Source: Diprion similis (lineage: Eukaryota; Arthropoda; Insecta; Hymenoptera; Diprionidae). Taken from it: DNA of 64,000 nucleotides. Location of the stretch: contig NC_060107.1 of the NCBI RefSeq assembly GCF_021155765.1, positions 1,718,501 to 1,782,500 on the forward strand, written 5' to 3'. Below the pieces are notes generated by a model. That model ran no database searches. It had not been told where the DNA came from and saw only the letters and a list, made by a program, of their open reading frames with translations. A program made the position numbers and the translations under genes. Within the stretch, counting starts at the first letter, position 1. Each line of letters starts with the position of its first letter. Of the stretch, positions 23,352 to 38,284 are shown piece after piece.

Positions 23352-26300
23352 AATGCCCGATGAATGATCCCGAGAGTTCGCTCGTTCATCTGTCCGTTCA
23401 TTCGCGCTCGCTCGTCAAACTCTCACAATCAACAAGTGAATAAAATAAAACATGATAATACGAATGAATAGGAGGAAAAAGAATGACAGAATCATCATTC
23501 AGGCTCGCTTATAGATGTCGGTTATTCAAAATTCAAAATTATATTCTAGAACGAATCATTGTCTCTGTCACGTTCAGTCCTGTTGCTGATCACTGAACAT
23601 CCCTTTTTATACCGTTGCAGGAAGGATTCGATGAGAGGCGATTGATCATTGAGGAAAATTGAGACCTGCAGACTTGGATTTCCGCCGCATCGATCATTCG
23701 CTCAGCAATACCTGCCACAGAGAAAAAGAGACAGGGATAGTGCTTTATGGGAAATCTATACCGTCTTCGAATATGTCACGTAGGATTCCGCTATGTCTTC
23801 GGCTTTCCTTGATGTCCAAAGCATAATATGCATATACGTTCGGGACGTGATGCCCGGTGGAGACAGTAAATCACGTAGTAGACGTAGTCCACGTAGGATA
23901 CTGGATCCACCTATATTCCACGCTTGCCCAAACACGACGACACGTCGTCCTTGGCCCCTCGAGACCCTGTCGAAAGTCAAGAAATATCGGGATTACACAT
24001 ACACGCGTGTGTGATTCGGTGGTGAAAAGACCAAAGCCCCACCGAAAGAGAATGAGAAAGAAGAGGCCTGTTTTACTCGTCAGAACAAATTTTCGGGGTG
24101 CTAATGGGGAACGGAAGGGACTCTCGGACACGCCCTTTAACTTATAGCTCATAGCTCTCAGTCTCTACCGCTTTCCGCCTCTCTCGCTCTTTCATCTGCC
24201 TCTTAACTTTTTCTTTCATCCAACACACGCTAGTAGTTTCATTGATGTTTTCCATCTTACTTCATAGTTTACACGCATTGTATCATTTGTATCGCTTATT
24301 CCAGTAGTAGTTGTTACGGTAGCTCTGTACCATGCGTGTAATTCTGACACAACATAAACGCGTCAATATCCGTCCATATACCTCTCAGCTCCCCATCTCC
24401 ATGCGTGTAAGACTAATTGTCATCTATAGTATACATTTGTACGAGATTTTCCGTTTTGTGTGCGTATGTTTTCTGATTTTGTTTTCCTGTTTTACTATCA
24501 TCTCAGTTTTATCTTCTCTCCTTGCTGTGTTGTCCTTCCAAGATATGGTTTACGACTTGTGTCGCATTTCGTCTGATAAGTGATTCCATACCTTTACCGC
24601 AATGTTCTTTCCCTGTCTTTTTCCTCTGTTTCTGTTATCCCTGCAATGTTCGAAGTTTCCCTGCGACTTCACAGAGATTCTTCATGATTCTTATCACGAT
24701 GTTCATGAGATGCGTTCGTCTTATGTCCGCGGGTTGGTTGCTATTCGATAGACCTGGTCATTCGGATAGTCTCGTGGACTGTTTGTAGCTGTTCACTTCG
24801 GTGTTCTAGACCTTGACAGCCCGTAGGTATCTACGTAATTAATGATCGCAATAATCGTCTATTTAGTCTAAGTAAACGCGTAAAAGGAGAAGCAGTGCAT
24901 ATATTCTTCTGTATAGTGAGAGTGGAACCGCCTCGGCTAATTTGTTACGGTCAATTTGTCGCTTCCTCACACAACTGAACTCCGCAGTAGCAGAAGCCGC
25001 TTTCCTTTGCAGCTCTTCGATCTTGGCACTCGCGTTTGTATTTTTTTCAAATCTTTCTCAAGACACTTTCTTATTTCTTTCTATCTTGCGGCTCTGTTCT
25101 ATCTTTTTGCCGCACTGCAGCACCATCAAACAGTTGAACGCTACCGAAGACTAATGTCTTCGGTCTCAGCCCCACACCGCTCTTTTTTCTAACAACCATA
25201 ACGCTTCCACCGCTCATCCCCATCGCCGACTTCTTCGCGCATTATATATCCACTACCGTATACCCCTGGAAGATGGGTGGGTGGGTATCACCTACCCAGG
25301 ACTCGAGTGACTTATCGTTCTAGCAGGAATTCCCGACTTTACAAAGTCCTTTAAGGTTCTCTCCTCACCATCTCTCCCCAAAAAAACTTGTCGAAAGCCA
25401 ACGGATATTTTTAACTCTCGATGAGACTTTTCCCACCCAGTAATCCCTCTCCTCGCTTTTTCCAAAATTACAAGTCTGCACTTTTCACCTTTCCATGCAC
25501 CAAACCAACGTCAACAATGAATACGAAGAAGAAGAAGTAGAACGAAACGATGTATCTACAAAGGTCAAGGTGGCCATCCATATATCCATCGGTTCGTCTT
25601 TCTCTTCTCCACTTTTCTTCTTCTACGTACAGTATTATACCCATCAGCAGAGATCAGAGGAGCCACGACGAGCCCCCCGCAGTAGTTGAGTCAGGTCAGT
25701 ATTGTGTTATTTGTAAGTGGCCGCGCTAGAGCAGCGGTGGGGTAATTAAGACAAAGATTTGTTTACAGTGGGCCAAACTCTCGCTCGCGTTCGCTAACCT
25801 CAGAGTAATGTTTACTCAGACAATAGACGTGTATCCTACTTATCGCGCATCGTGCTCGCGCGCGCGTGACATCTGCCCGAGTGAGTCTCTCCTCCCATAC
25901 CTACCCACACCCACTCCAACAACGTATCCTCATACGTCTATAACGCCACCATATGTATTAGAATTCACGTTTGTTAAGTATGGTTAAACATGCACGACTT
26001 TATTTTTAGTACCTACTTCGCTACCGCATTGGGTAATCGCAATTGCAGCAGGAATTCGATAATTTGTATACCAAACTGATAATTTTTACTCTATTCTTCT
26101 TCTTCTTCTTTTTCTTCTTATTTTCTCTACATTTCTTGTCCAACTAAGAAAACTACTGGCTTGTCATACTCACGATTCTTCGACCGGCAAGAAACCGAGA
26201 CGGATGGACAAAAAAAAGAGGGACTACCTTCAACGTCTATGACGTCAAAGAGGAAGTGGCTTTTTACTATACACCTACTACGGGTCCAAGACTCCTTGTA

Positions 26301-28558
26301 AAACGAAAAAAGCGGGGGATGAAATTAGAAAATATTTCTTTGATTCAAGGAATATCTTGCAAATCCATTGTATGTATAAAAGTTATTTTAATTTTATCGA
26401 TGACAGACGGTGACTGTCTTGGAGAATCTGCAGATCTGGGGACAATAAAACTCGACCGAAATTTGAAGAAAAAAAGAAGGATATATCTTTAAATTTTAGG
26501 CAAACATTGATTTTCCGGATTCTGCAATTCGGACCTGAAAGACGGATCGAGAGAGGGATGCAGGGCTCACTCAGAATATTGTGTCAATCGTCGGTGACGC
26601 TCGTTAGCGGCATCCATCAGACGAGCGGAGAATGTCGCGTCCGCGTCTGCGGTGCGGGGAACGGCAGAGCGGGGGCGACTTCTTGAAATATACGTTCCCC
26701 GCCTCTCCTCCACCCCCTTGGATCCGTATCTGTAACCTCGGTATTCTCCTACCTAAATCCATATCACCCTGAACGCCTCCGCAGTTTGCAGAGCAGCTTT
26801 TCTTCCTCTGTCAGAGGTTTTCGTCTCCGACGTGTTTCTGCGATCCGCGTGATTCACTTGAACGAATTAGTCAAAAATGACCTAGATCATTGAACAAATC
26901 GTATATAATTAGACCTGTATTCACGCGAATCTTCTACTCTCAAGTTGCACAAGTGCCGGATGAAACAATTTTTTTTTTTTTTCAGGGATCACATTTAACG
27001 TTACCTGAGACATAAGTGTTAAGTCTCCATAAAAATCTAATTTATCGTAATACACCGCGTGTATACAGAAACACGCTTCCATGAACAAAGGTTGTAAAGA
27101 ATGATGGAATTATGGTACGAGCCACGTATTATGCCCGGTACGAAGGAGAAGACCAGGTTTGTCGGTTTGGCTTCTATTTTCCAAGGTAAAAAGAGGGAAA
27201 CCATGATAGATGGATCGGTATTAGCTGCTTCGTTTCACTTTGCCCTACACGCGTATTATATACGTTTATAATACCTGCTTACCTGGAAATAACCAGGGGC
27301 ATGATATATACCTTTACACGAATCACATGGAGAGGTTTGAAGAATGACTAGAATCGTTTTCGGATCATTCGTGCTTCTTTGTTTTCTCCATTCGTCGAAA
27401 TTAATTAAGGAGTTACATGTAACTGGGATGGCTAAAAGTAGGGTTATGTTTAAGAATCTTTTTTTTTTTTTGTTTTGTATGTAAAAGTCAAATTTTATTC
27501 AACAACCATTATACATCTTTTAAAGTATCACATTTTATCTGTATCGTGTGGAAATTTGGTTGAAAAATTTTGAAACGGTAAAAAAGTTACAGTCGATTTC
27601 CTGGGACGTGATGAAAAAAAAAAACTATGCCAGGTATGGAAAAAACTGCTCGACAAGCACTAGATTAATGTGTAAAGTAGCGGAGATATTTCTTGTGCCG
27701 ATTTTGAGAATCAAAACACTGTTTCGAGTAAAACGCGTTCAAAGTATTGAGTCCAGTTTACACTGACAATGAAATAACTGGTTTATTTTAAACTTAAATG
27801 AAATCTTAGATTCCTGAGTCATATGACGTAGGTATATTCCTGAGATGTCGACACTTCCATTAGATCTATTTTTTATTTATTTTTTATTTGCTGTGTCAAC
27901 CTCATTCATCCTTCTTTTGATACCCTCGTCGCTTTTCACCCGGTCGGTTAAAAAACGTTTCTGTAGCAAAAGTTCCACATTTGAAAAAGAAAAATCGGCA
28001 ATCGGATTGACGTCTGATTGTTTATTAGCGCCGTTTTGGTGACATACTAAAAACCTATTCATCGCTTTTTGGTGCACACTTTTTTAGTTGAAAAAAAAGC
28101 CCATGTCATTAGTTACTTCTCCTTACCTCCAACCTCCACAGCATTATAGGGTATAATAAGATATACGTAACACCATTGACTCGTCTATACCTACGTAACG
28201 TAGACATTTAACGGCAGACAAGATTGCCTATCCTTTTGACTGTCCGACTAGTAGGCGCTCGAGGTCCGTTTCGTATTGAGAAGGCACCCTGCGGGGTCGA
28301 AAAATACCCCGGCGTAAGCGTTTTCGTTTAAACTCCAATTTGGCGTGAAATACTTGTGTACACCATAGGGCAACGCTCTGTATTGTGTGCACACCACGGT
28401 CAACTCGTCCCTTTGTATAATCTGAAGAGCGATTCTGAATGTGGTATATATATATATATATATATATATAGGTATAAGTGTAAGCTTTGGCTAATTCGAT
28501 CGCGTTTACTGCACACACTGTATGATGAGGGTTGCATTCGCCCCTGGATTACTCTCCA

Positions 28559-28594
<36 letters not shown>

Positions 28595-28698
28595 ACTCTC
28601 TCAGTCTTTTACTAGCGAAGAAATTTCCAGAAACAATTGATCCATTGTGAAGCGTTTTAGGCAGCTTCATTCCCATGGAACTTACTTTTCGCATCGAA

Positions 28699-28729
<31 letters not shown>

Positions 28730-31700
28730 ATGCACATGCGCTCACGCTTGAACCAATTTTTACCTACCAATGAAAAGCCGCGCCCCTCCAGGGGTTTTAT
28801 ACTCTGTTGCCGATCCACGCCGTTGGGGCGATTATGCGCAAAGAACTAGGGCTGCTGCATGGGCCACCCTGGCTGACGACGCCGCGACGCCAAAGCCAGG
28901 TAGGCTATTATTAGGTGCAGAAGGCATTACGCGTCTCTGTATTGTATTGTACTACCCATTGCAGTCTACACCCGCCTACCCAACCACTGCAACTCTCTTT
29001 ATGCTATTACACAATGCGATGTAGCTCCAGAGGAACTCTAAGCCCTGACACGCTTCGGTGATGATTCTGGTTTCGGCGAAGTGAGCATTCAATGCCGCCC
29101 GCTAACCGCCCGATCATCGCTTTCAGGGTGATTTAAGGAACTGTTGCGACAACTCCCGAGACTCCCCGAAAGTAGTTATTTAATTATTTTCATTCGATCA
29201 GGTCTAGTTTTTTTTTGTTACAGCTAATGTTTTTAACGTTTTAGTTAGTTACAATAAATGACAAAAAAAAAAAAAAAAAAAAAAAACGGTCCTTGAATAT
29301 CTTTTGACATTAAGTAACTTTTGAAAGAGTAGATTTATCCATAAAATGTTAAAAAAAAAGCTCTTTTTCTTTTTTTAGACCGTTCAATTCGCTACAAACA
29401 TAAAATTTCCCCACGTTATTCAAACGGAACTAGAATATCCCGATGACGCATCTCTAGAAATTATAATACTAAAAGTTGAAACTTGGAGAGCATCTGTTTT
29501 TCGTCATTTGGAAGAATATTTTGGACTTGAATTTTGAAATGAAAAAAGAACGATAAAATTGTCCATTTTTTTCATACAGTCTAGCAGATACCTATACACA
29601 CCAGTCTAATGAATTCGTAACGCCTCGAAGTTTTTCACGCCGTTTGCTACGGGGTTGGGGGTCCTCTTAACGAGCCCCGAGGTTGAGGAGGATGGGTAGC
29701 CGGTGGTGCAGGATGCAGGGTCGGCGGTGCCGCGGGATGACATTGTTTACACGAGAGCCACATATGCGGGGTTGAACACCCTAAAATTAGCCCCGAGGCT
29801 CGCAAGGCTCATATGTATATGCCGTATAGAGTCGATCCACCATGTACATACAGCGTGCAGGGCGCTGAAGCTATACTGCAAGAGAGCGTCGTGATAAAAA
29901 ATGCTTACGTTATCATCCGTAATTTTGTAAACACCCGGTTGTCGACTGTACGGCCACCGCGTGGCCCCCGCGTTGCGGTCCGCAATGTCCCATCGTTCAT
30001 AACACGAGAGGAAAACTTGGGGTCTTATGGTGTACCAGCCGACTGGATCCAGCTCAGAGTGGAAAGGATCGCGTGCCTCTTGTAAGAACCTTTAAGACGC
30101 TGCACTTGCGGTGTGGGGTGGATACCAATGGCGATGCGTGCATGCAAGTATGTAAAATTTTACATCATACATGGCAGGCCTGTAAAGACGCTGTCTTCTT
30201 GACGCATCGCCTTAATTGTAAACTGTGGAAGCGATGATTCATACTCGTGTAGATCATGCCAGCCAGTCTCCGTGGAATGATGAACGTTCGAGAATTCAAC
30301 ACAGCCATGTGTATATGCCTACATGTAACGTGAAGGTTGTTGTATGTCATAGCTATACATATATTGTATACTCATCGGCAAGAATGACCGGGAGGACGAC
30401 ATTCTTTGTTTCAAACAAACGGGTGAAGTCGTCATCATCGAAACTTGCCAGCATATGGATGTAGGTACAAACGTACGAGAGGGATATGAAATCGAAGGTT
30501 GTTAGATCCCAGGTGAAATGCTTTTTCTCCCAACCCAACGTTCGAAAGCCAGCCAGTCAACACTTATTGGAAAAAGAAAGTAAAAAAATTTTAATATACA
30601 GTATGCCTGTTGTACCTATTGATAGCGATGCTGCGAATCTCGTTCAAATCTAATTGCCTTGTATCTATCGGGACGGAAGGTTGGCCTAACTGGAATTGAC
30701 CGAGTGGCACCCTCGTCTTTTCCGATCCCTGCGGGAGTTCGGAGATAAATGTTTAAAAGCTCTAGGGGGTGAGTCTGTTCGGCGTTAATTGAAGATAAAT
30801 TTGCCGCTTCTGGAATTCTTGGTTTGCAGGGTTGTGCTGTGGTGGGGTGGAGAAGCTAGCCGCAGGCAACGGAGCTTAATATTCGTACTCATGATATTGC
30901 GGTACCGTGGCTGACAACGATGAGGGTCGGGGGGTGTTGCAATTCGTACGGATGGATACTCGGTGTCCAGGTATAGTGTTTGTTGTACACATTGTACGTG
31001 TATAATGTACACACACCCTTTGTATGTACAGATCGTAATACCTGCATGCAGTACGGACACGTATCCTCCTCGTATATATCAACGTTTGCATTTTCGACAC
31101 TCCCACTGTTTACTTTATTCCGGATTACACCTTCTGCATCCACGTACGTACCGTCGATCTTTGTATGCACTATTTACCGTTATTACCGTACCTGACGCCA
31201 AATGGTTTACTTTTCAATGCGAACAGGTGCTGCTAAGGCTGCTGCGGACATCCGGAGTCGATACGTCCTCCTACATAAGTGGACGCTACCTGGCTAGCCA
31301 GTCCATCGTGTAGACATATTATCTCCAGCCCAAGCACTGGCAGGTATGACTTCGATGATTCGATGGGAGGATTGATTGCGGATTCCATTTCACCATCGCT
31401 TATCCATGTTCCATGTATCCATAGGACGTGGAGGATTCGAGATTCCACTCTGTAGCTACCCAATGTCTTCTCCGTAGCATCCCTTATAGAATGCGGGGAA
31501 CGTGGGAAGACCACCAGCTGCTTTTCTATCCTCGAGCGGACTGTACGTGTGCAGCCCATCCATGGTGGTCCTCTCGTACAATTCTACCCCATGCCTCAAG
31601 TCCACAGATATTCTTGGTATACATATACCGTAACTCGTTCTCCGACCACGCAATCTCGGGGCTACGTTTCCACTATCACGGAAATCATACTTCCATGAAC

Positions 31701-32864
31701 CAAAGCATCGAGACGATCTTGATTTAACTTGGGTATAAACCTGACAAAAGTGATCAACGGTTACTAGGTTTTTGACACCTAGTTTTGACTAGGTGATACT
31801 TGCTCGTCATATTGGAATCTTCGTTCTATCTTGAAAACGAATACCAGGGGATCGACCTGGCGATACAGCTACAAGGGTGGTTTCAGAAAAAGTATTTGCA
31901 GAGCCTTCGGTCCGTCGGTTGCGGGAACCTTCGGAGTGAAGGGTGCGAGAGTCAATCCGACCTGCAAACAGTGCATGGATATTTTACTCGATGCTGATGC
32001 CGGGTGCAAACAAGACTCTCGAGTCATTTTCCGGTAGGTGGAATTCGAGATCGCCGTTTTAGGTGTGTGTGTGTAAGCACATAGCTTGAATGGATGTTTT
32101 CCATGATGACAGGGAGAAAGTGCACACGAGTGCAGAAAGGGGGCAGCGTAGCTTACATGTACAGTGTGTCGGCGTTGTAAGTTTGGTCCGCGTTAAACTA
32201 GGACCGTTTCTATTTGCGTTAAGATCTGTATATGTATACACACACCGGCCGACATTAATAGCTATCATTTCTCGGGGCACCGAACCACCCGCTGTTTAAC
32301 CGCATCGCGGGGATGCCTATCCACCTTCCTTAGTTCTTCGAGTTATATAAAGTCTCGTGCATGGTGTTTCAGAGATTTGTTTAATCTCACCGCACTCTTA
32401 CTGAACCGGAACTACTGGCCCATGTAGTATAATACGTACTGTATAACCGACAATCGGTGCATGGATTAAATGGTTGATGTAGTCTAGCGACGAAATCTTA
32501 TCGCATATATCCATTCAATGAAATAATTATCAAGTTTGTTTTAAGGAAAGTTCACTCATTCACGTTATAGATTAGTAATGGTCATCAATCATGCGAAATG
32601 ATCTTCTCTGATGTGTATGTCAGGTAACAGGTATCCAAGAGTACAAAGACAATCTCTTGGGAACCATTCGAATCCTCTCGGTGCATCCCAACGTATCTTC
32701 TTCTGATCCCCGTCCTCCATTATGCCAGGGACCAAGTACTGCCTCCGTAAACGTACGTACGATCAATTTAGAAAAAAGCCCGAGCCTTGGCTTGTTAAAA
32801 CAAACATTCAACGCCACTGCACCGCGTACGCTGCGCGCGTTAATATTATACAAACGTGGTTAGT

Positions 32865-33239
32865 ATGGTGCGTGTGCAGTGCGGACACGGATACTATACG
32901 CTCTATGCACCATACATCCCCATAACGACCTGCACCACGTATATATTTGGTGGACTGTTGCATTGTGTCCCGGAGCTCGATCGTGCAATGGTTATACGAA
33001 TTGCGGTAATAAGGGTTGGCCGTGGGTTATCCACATCCATTCATCCTACACCCGATTATAGTTTTGTATGGGTTACCGCATACCTACTGGGCCACTTTGC
33101 CTCGGGCTTTTCGATTCGGCGGGTGCGGGCGAATGAAATCGTTCATCCAGGGGAAAAGCTGGCTCGGATTGTCTTTTTGAAACATTTTAATCCCGCTTAT
33201 CCGAAGCACGTGCTCTTTCTATCTTTCAACGAAGAATAA
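32865..33239 (+). CDS. Hypothetical 124-residue open frame
   Basis: ATG at 32865, stop TAA at 33237-33239. The C-terminal part (RVRANEIVHPGEKLARIVFL) looks protein-like; the N-terminal part is rich in Tyr, Thr and Cys. No family is recognised. It lies in a 29.6-34 kb segment with higher GC and open frames in every phase, so it may be chance or a decayed element. Confidence 0.15.
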   Translation: MVRVQCGHGYYTLYAPYIPITTCTTYIFGGLLHCVPELDRAMVIRIAVIRVGRGLSTSIHPTPDYSFVWVTAYLLGHFASGFSIRRVRANEIVHPGEKLARIVFLKHFNPAYPKHVLFLSFNEE

Positions 33240-33899
33240 CCGAATGGTATGTGGTTTACACTACCCTGAACACTACTTGACGCCTACGGGCAAAATTATT
33301 CACCTCGGTAAAGCGCTGCTGCAGGGCTTATGATCGTTGATGAAAAGAGTATACGTATATAGATCGTTACCTGCTGCATTTGAAGACTCAAGGAAGTTTG
33401 AAATTATAATTTACACTTTGCAACGATCCTGTACGAACGACTTGTCGTATCTTACAAATCGTAACTGGTGTTTCAAGGAATTTGGAAAACCCTACACTGA
33501 TTTCGACGAGTTAAACCGAGTGCTGGTCTTTCTCTTTATGGTCGGTGATTAAAGAGGTAGCAGTTTTTGATATCTTGTACACCTGAATCAAAAATCTTCA
33601 AAAGTCACCGTTGACGGATACCATGCGGAAATAGAGGTGTATTAGATACGAACCATGCAGTCAGTTGGAGATATCAAAGCGACGTGCAGACTTCAATCGG
33701 ATACGCGATTACCAGGACGGTTCTCCGCGGGGTTTCCAACGATTTTGGAATTCCGGGTAAAAGGTGCCTGCCTGCCTGCCATCAGCAGCGGCGGCTCGTG
33801 CGGTAAACCGTCGGACGATGATCCATCTTTCGCGAAAACTTGGCAGCGATAATAAACAGGAGGATCTCTGGGAAAATGACGTCTCGTGTAGTATCGTAA

Positions 33900-33930
33900 C
33901 TCGTCGTCGTCGTCGTCGTCGTCGTCGTCT
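33900..33930. repeat. (TCG)n trinucleotide repeat
   Basis: About ten TCG units. Equivalent arrays lie at 22270-22295, 44708-44734 and 47983-48006. Such CpG-containing repeats are lost where CpG is methylated and decays. Confidence 0.95.
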
Positions 33931-33948
33931 TACCAGAGCTCGTTCCGC

Positions 33949-33989
33949 GTTAGGTTAAACGGCATTCTTTGAGGTTAGGTTAAACGGCA
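33949..33989 (+). repeat. 16-bp tandem pair
   Basis: GTTAGGTTAAACGGCA at 33949-33964 is repeated exactly at 33974-33989, a 25-bp period. It directly follows a (TCG)n run. Confidence 0.8.
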
Positions 33990-34962
33990 ATTCGTGCCCC
34001 TGAATTCCGATTCGTCGATGTAGCCACGATATTTGACCATTCAGTCAGACACTCCTCACTTTAGCTGGCTGAGCTGTGGCGGCCTGGTTGAGATCAACGG
34101 AAGTATAGCCGATGTATCTTTTCGTGTTTGCTCGTAAATTTTCACCCCAAGTGATATAGGTGCCATCTTGTTTAAACTATGGCTCTAACTTATCACTTCA
34201 ACTCGTAAATACCTACTCCTCTCTCTATAGTCTATGCTTGCCTTTTGGCTCGCCTTGCATCACGTCTATAATGCCCTCCTAGCTATCCCAGGCATTTCCT
34301 CTTCTCGATTGACAAACCAGCTGCTATATTTTGCAACCGGAACTCGTCGAGCCAGAAGATGAACGATGTCCCGTTCACGCCGTAGGAAATAAATATCAGA
34401 GCCGTTTGAATATCGATGGTTTTTGGAATTATCACTTTGCAATACGTCATTTGGTGGAAAAAAAGTTAAACTAATGCAAGTGTTTTTCGTTTCTTCGCTA
34501 ATTGTGTTTAATTAATTCGAATATGAATTAGAATGAAAAATTTTATAGGTTATGTGGTGACAAAATGGCACCATTTTCAAATATTTCATTTTAAACTTTA
34601 CTTCTACAATAGATTCCTGAAACAAAAAATAATTTTTTACGCCTTGTTCTTCGTGTTAATATTATTGTTCGAGACAATTTCTTTCCAGACTTTTTCTTTA
34701 CCAAAAACAAGAGTTTAATAACGAGTGTGGATCTGATTTAGGGAGAAATAGGGTTGCAGGTTGTAGGTATGAATGAAGAACGCTGATAACCCGTATACAT
34801 TTATCATATAATATTTATTTTCGATATCTCGCCAATTATGTCTCATTATAATCCCAACGTTTCACAGCTCGTTGAATGTGGATTCCTCCCGAGCTATATC
34901 TATTTATCTATTCATCTATCTATATCGTACGTTATACGCGTATCGTCCGTCCGTTGTAACTA

Positions 34963-34993
<31 letters not shown>

Positions 34994-35026
34994 TATCTTT
35001 CACTCCATGCATGTATGACCGCGTGA

Positions 35027-35611
35027 TTGCATATATACATATTTATACTATATATATACGTATGGTAAATAACATATTTATAATAATTCAATACGTATAC
35101 CTATATATACTATAATAATAAATATTTATGTCTGAATCCTATTATTTTTTTGCATTCACACGACTGCATCAGCTATAGTTATACAGTATAATATATATAC
35201 CTATATACGTATGACTTTAATTTTTAACTCACTTATCATAATGTAATGTAATGTAATGTATTACTTGCTAAAGAGACTCAAACCTCGAATTCGGGAATGA
35301 CGGTTTTACGATAAATGCACCAATATGACGTTCAAAGACTCGGGAGAAAAATATACATACCTACATTTACAATCATTCGGACAATATTGACGGGAATTCA
35401 AACTTGAATTTCATCAACTGGGCAAATATATACCTTCGAACGTAATAATTAATATATAAACCGTTCGTCATGAAATATTTTCTCTTCTCTTCATTTCTTC
35501 GCTTCTCGTTGTTATTATTATTACTATTATTATTATTATTATAATTTTTTTTTTCTTTCTTCTTTCTTTCAACCTTTATTTACTTTATTTTTCCATTTCA
35601 TTTCATTTTTA

Positions 35612-35648
<37 letters not shown>

Positions 35649-35914
35649 CCGAGTCAATAACTTTATTAATATACAGTATGAATTGTATGACATACTTATA
35701 CATACATATATACATACATATTCATGTATATATGTGTATATATGATTGTGCATGTTTGTGTGTGTGTGTTTACTAATCAACCAATCGTTGGTCCTTTCGC
35801 ATGGCGTGTATATTATACATGTCTAATATTAACATTCGCTTTACTCATATAATTAATATACAAGCAATCTTGCATATAGGTACATAGCAAATGAATCACC
35901 ATCTATATACATAC

Positions 35915-35947
<33 letters not shown>

Positions 35948-37245
35948 GTATGTATAGCTCAGATTGGATATCGTATCGTATTGTTTATAATATTTATACA
36001 ATCTAAAATTTCATCTAATTTATAATAACAGGGTGGGTATTCTCGATATATTTACATATTGTTTATAATAATGATATTATGATTATTATTGTGATTATTA
36101 TTATCATTATTATTATTGTTGTTGTTATATAAATATGAGTATGGCGTAGTGCGTGTGTGATGTTGATGATGATTTTACACTGGTAACATTATATCGCGGG
36201 CGCGTGCAGATTACATTATACACCTGAATATATCTATATATATATATATAAATATATATAAAAGGTATACCTTTAGGTATGTATATATTTGTATATGTAT
36301 AATGACATTTTTTTTTTTTTTTTTATTTCACCGAGTATTTTCCTGCGTTAGTGCGATACCTGAATAAGCTTTCGAGAAAAAAAAAAAAAAAGAAATTTTT
36401 TCAACAATTTGTTTTTAATCACTCTCGGCTTTGCCCTATGATTTTTTTTTTTTTTTTTTTTTTCTTAAACCCATCTCAAAAATACCGATATTGATTTTTT
36501 CATGAAAAAAGAAAAATAAAAACATTTCGTTTCAGAGGTGAAAGAAACACTTTCGGAGTCGGCACCTTGTTGTTTTTCTTTTTTTTTCTTCTTTAAACGT
36601 TTTTTCTAGCTGTTCAAAATCTGTGATAAAATTACGAAAAAAAAAACAAAATCACACGCGAGTGGGTTTTCGAACTGGAGAAATAATTTTTAAATTCAGT
36701 TATCAAATCGGATATGCGGTATGTATTATGATAGCTTTTGAATAGGAATGAGAATGGAAAAAAAAACGTCCAAAAGATAGAACGAATGATTAAAAAAAAA
36801 AAAAAAAAGAAAACGAGATAACAACGTCCCACTTTGAATCTTGCGTGAAAATGTCTAATTTCGGAAACGAAATTTAAAACATTTTTTTTGTCATGTTTTA
36901 CAAAAATCAATTTTGATGTTTTTGAGATGGTTTTTCAATAAATCATGGGGTAAAGACGAGTGATTAATGAAAATATGAAATTTTTTTTTTTCCTCTTCAA
37001 CTTTTCAAGGGTCGCAGTTACGTAGGAAAAATCATTGATGAAATTAAAAAATGTCATGGTCAACCGTTTACTGAGTTGGCGTGGAATGCCCCATATATAA
37101 TATATATATATATATATTCACACACATATCTACATATATATACCGTGTAAATCGTGACGTTACTTATGTAAGCGCGCTCCTGGATTATCGCGTTATCTTT
37201 TCGTTGAATTTCGCCTCTGACTCTTTCCTCATCCTTTCTTTATTT

Positions 37246-37283
<38 letters not shown>

Positions 37284-38072
37284 CTTTCATATATATATAT
37301 ACACCTTGCCTTTATGCTACATAATTATTTATTTTATTTTATTCTTTCCTTCCTTCCTTCCTGCTTTCCTTCTTTCCTTCTTTCCACCGCGAAGCGTGTC
37401 AACAAGAACAGCTGTTATTTTCCGAGTGTACCTTGAGTCAGACAATCGGCAAATATCGAGACGTGAATATTTAGACAAACAATATTTGCACAGTTGTTTG
37501 GAATCTTGTTAAATTTAGCTTTCCATTGGGTTAGGTCAGTCATTGTTTTTCCAAATGAGAACAATATTTTTTATCTCTCATTGTGTATCGAGTATCATGT
37601 CATGTTATTTTTTCCTTCCTATTCTCTCCTCTTGCATTCTAATCGACCCCCCCCCCCCCCATCCCATCCCTCGCACCCCTTGCAATACCGCAATATAAAT
37701 TCCTATTCGTATCTTTTATCGTTTTTAACACAAAAACCCGTTTATACTTACATATTTCACCACCATATACCATATACATACAGACATCTATGGTATATGT
37801 AGAATTCAACCCCCCCTCCCTCCCATAAAACTCTGCACCGTGAAAACAAGTTTTCTCAATAATTATCACTCAACTTTCTTTTTTCACTCACAATCAACTT
37901 TATATCTGACACACGCACTTCTATCTCATTGTCGCGCACGCGATTCACGCATAAATATACGTATATACCTACTATATTATAATGACGTTAACTATTTTAC
38001 ACGTACACATTCATGTGTGTACCTATACATATATGTTACTTATGTGGATCGTATTACACGCGTATATATCTC

Positions 38073-38130
<58 letters not shown>

Positions 38131-38228
38131 AATGTATATATATATATATATATACCTAATCGTGTGTATAGTGTAAACAAATATGCATAAATCATTTTAA
38201 TTTACAATGTAGATCTATATACTATAGA
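35027..38228. other. Extremely AT-rich spacer downstream of croc
   Basis: Dominated by TA, CA/TA, TTA and A/T homopolymer tracts (for example 35605-35648, 35914-35947, 38060-38155). Part may be croc 3' UTR or cis-regulatory DNA. No open frame here is believable. Confidence 0.6.
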
Positions 38229-38284
38229 TTTATTCGTAATTTTTATACACACAATTTATATGTATATAACGTACGCGCTTTATT
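38229..38284 (-). terminator. Candidate poly(A) signals for croc
   Basis: Two AATAAA hexamers on the minus strand (plus-strand tttatt at 38229-38234 and 38279-38284) lie about 390-450 bases past the croc stop. The surrounding DNA is AT-rich, so hexamers also occur by chance, and a longer 3' UTR is possible. Confidence 0.35.

Larger units (their letters stand above)
16401..29580. other. Long gene-poor stretch
   Basis: Microsatellites, three copies of an 18-bp motif, one hypothetical frame (23007-23351) and a strong acceptor at 23619-23620. If the 16305-16400 exon is real, 16401-23620 could be its intron. Otherwise I see nothing nameable. Confidence 0.5.
29581..34000. other. Higher-GC stretch with many short open frames
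   Basis: Open frames of 60-127 codons occur in all six phases, several protein-like (32865-33239; 33340-33552; 33655-33852), but none is recognised and no transposon ends are visible. It may be an old decayed insertion or just CpG-rich spacer. Confidence 0.35.

Noticed and set aside
33949..33989. TTAGG-like blocks as telomere repeats
   Set aside because: Only two TTAGG occurrences within a 16-bp duplicated unit; there is no tandem TTAGG array.
37081..37512. 143-codon plus-strand frame
   Set aside because: It is made of TA, CT and TTCC repeats giving Tyr/Ile and Ser/Leu runs: low complexity, not a protein.
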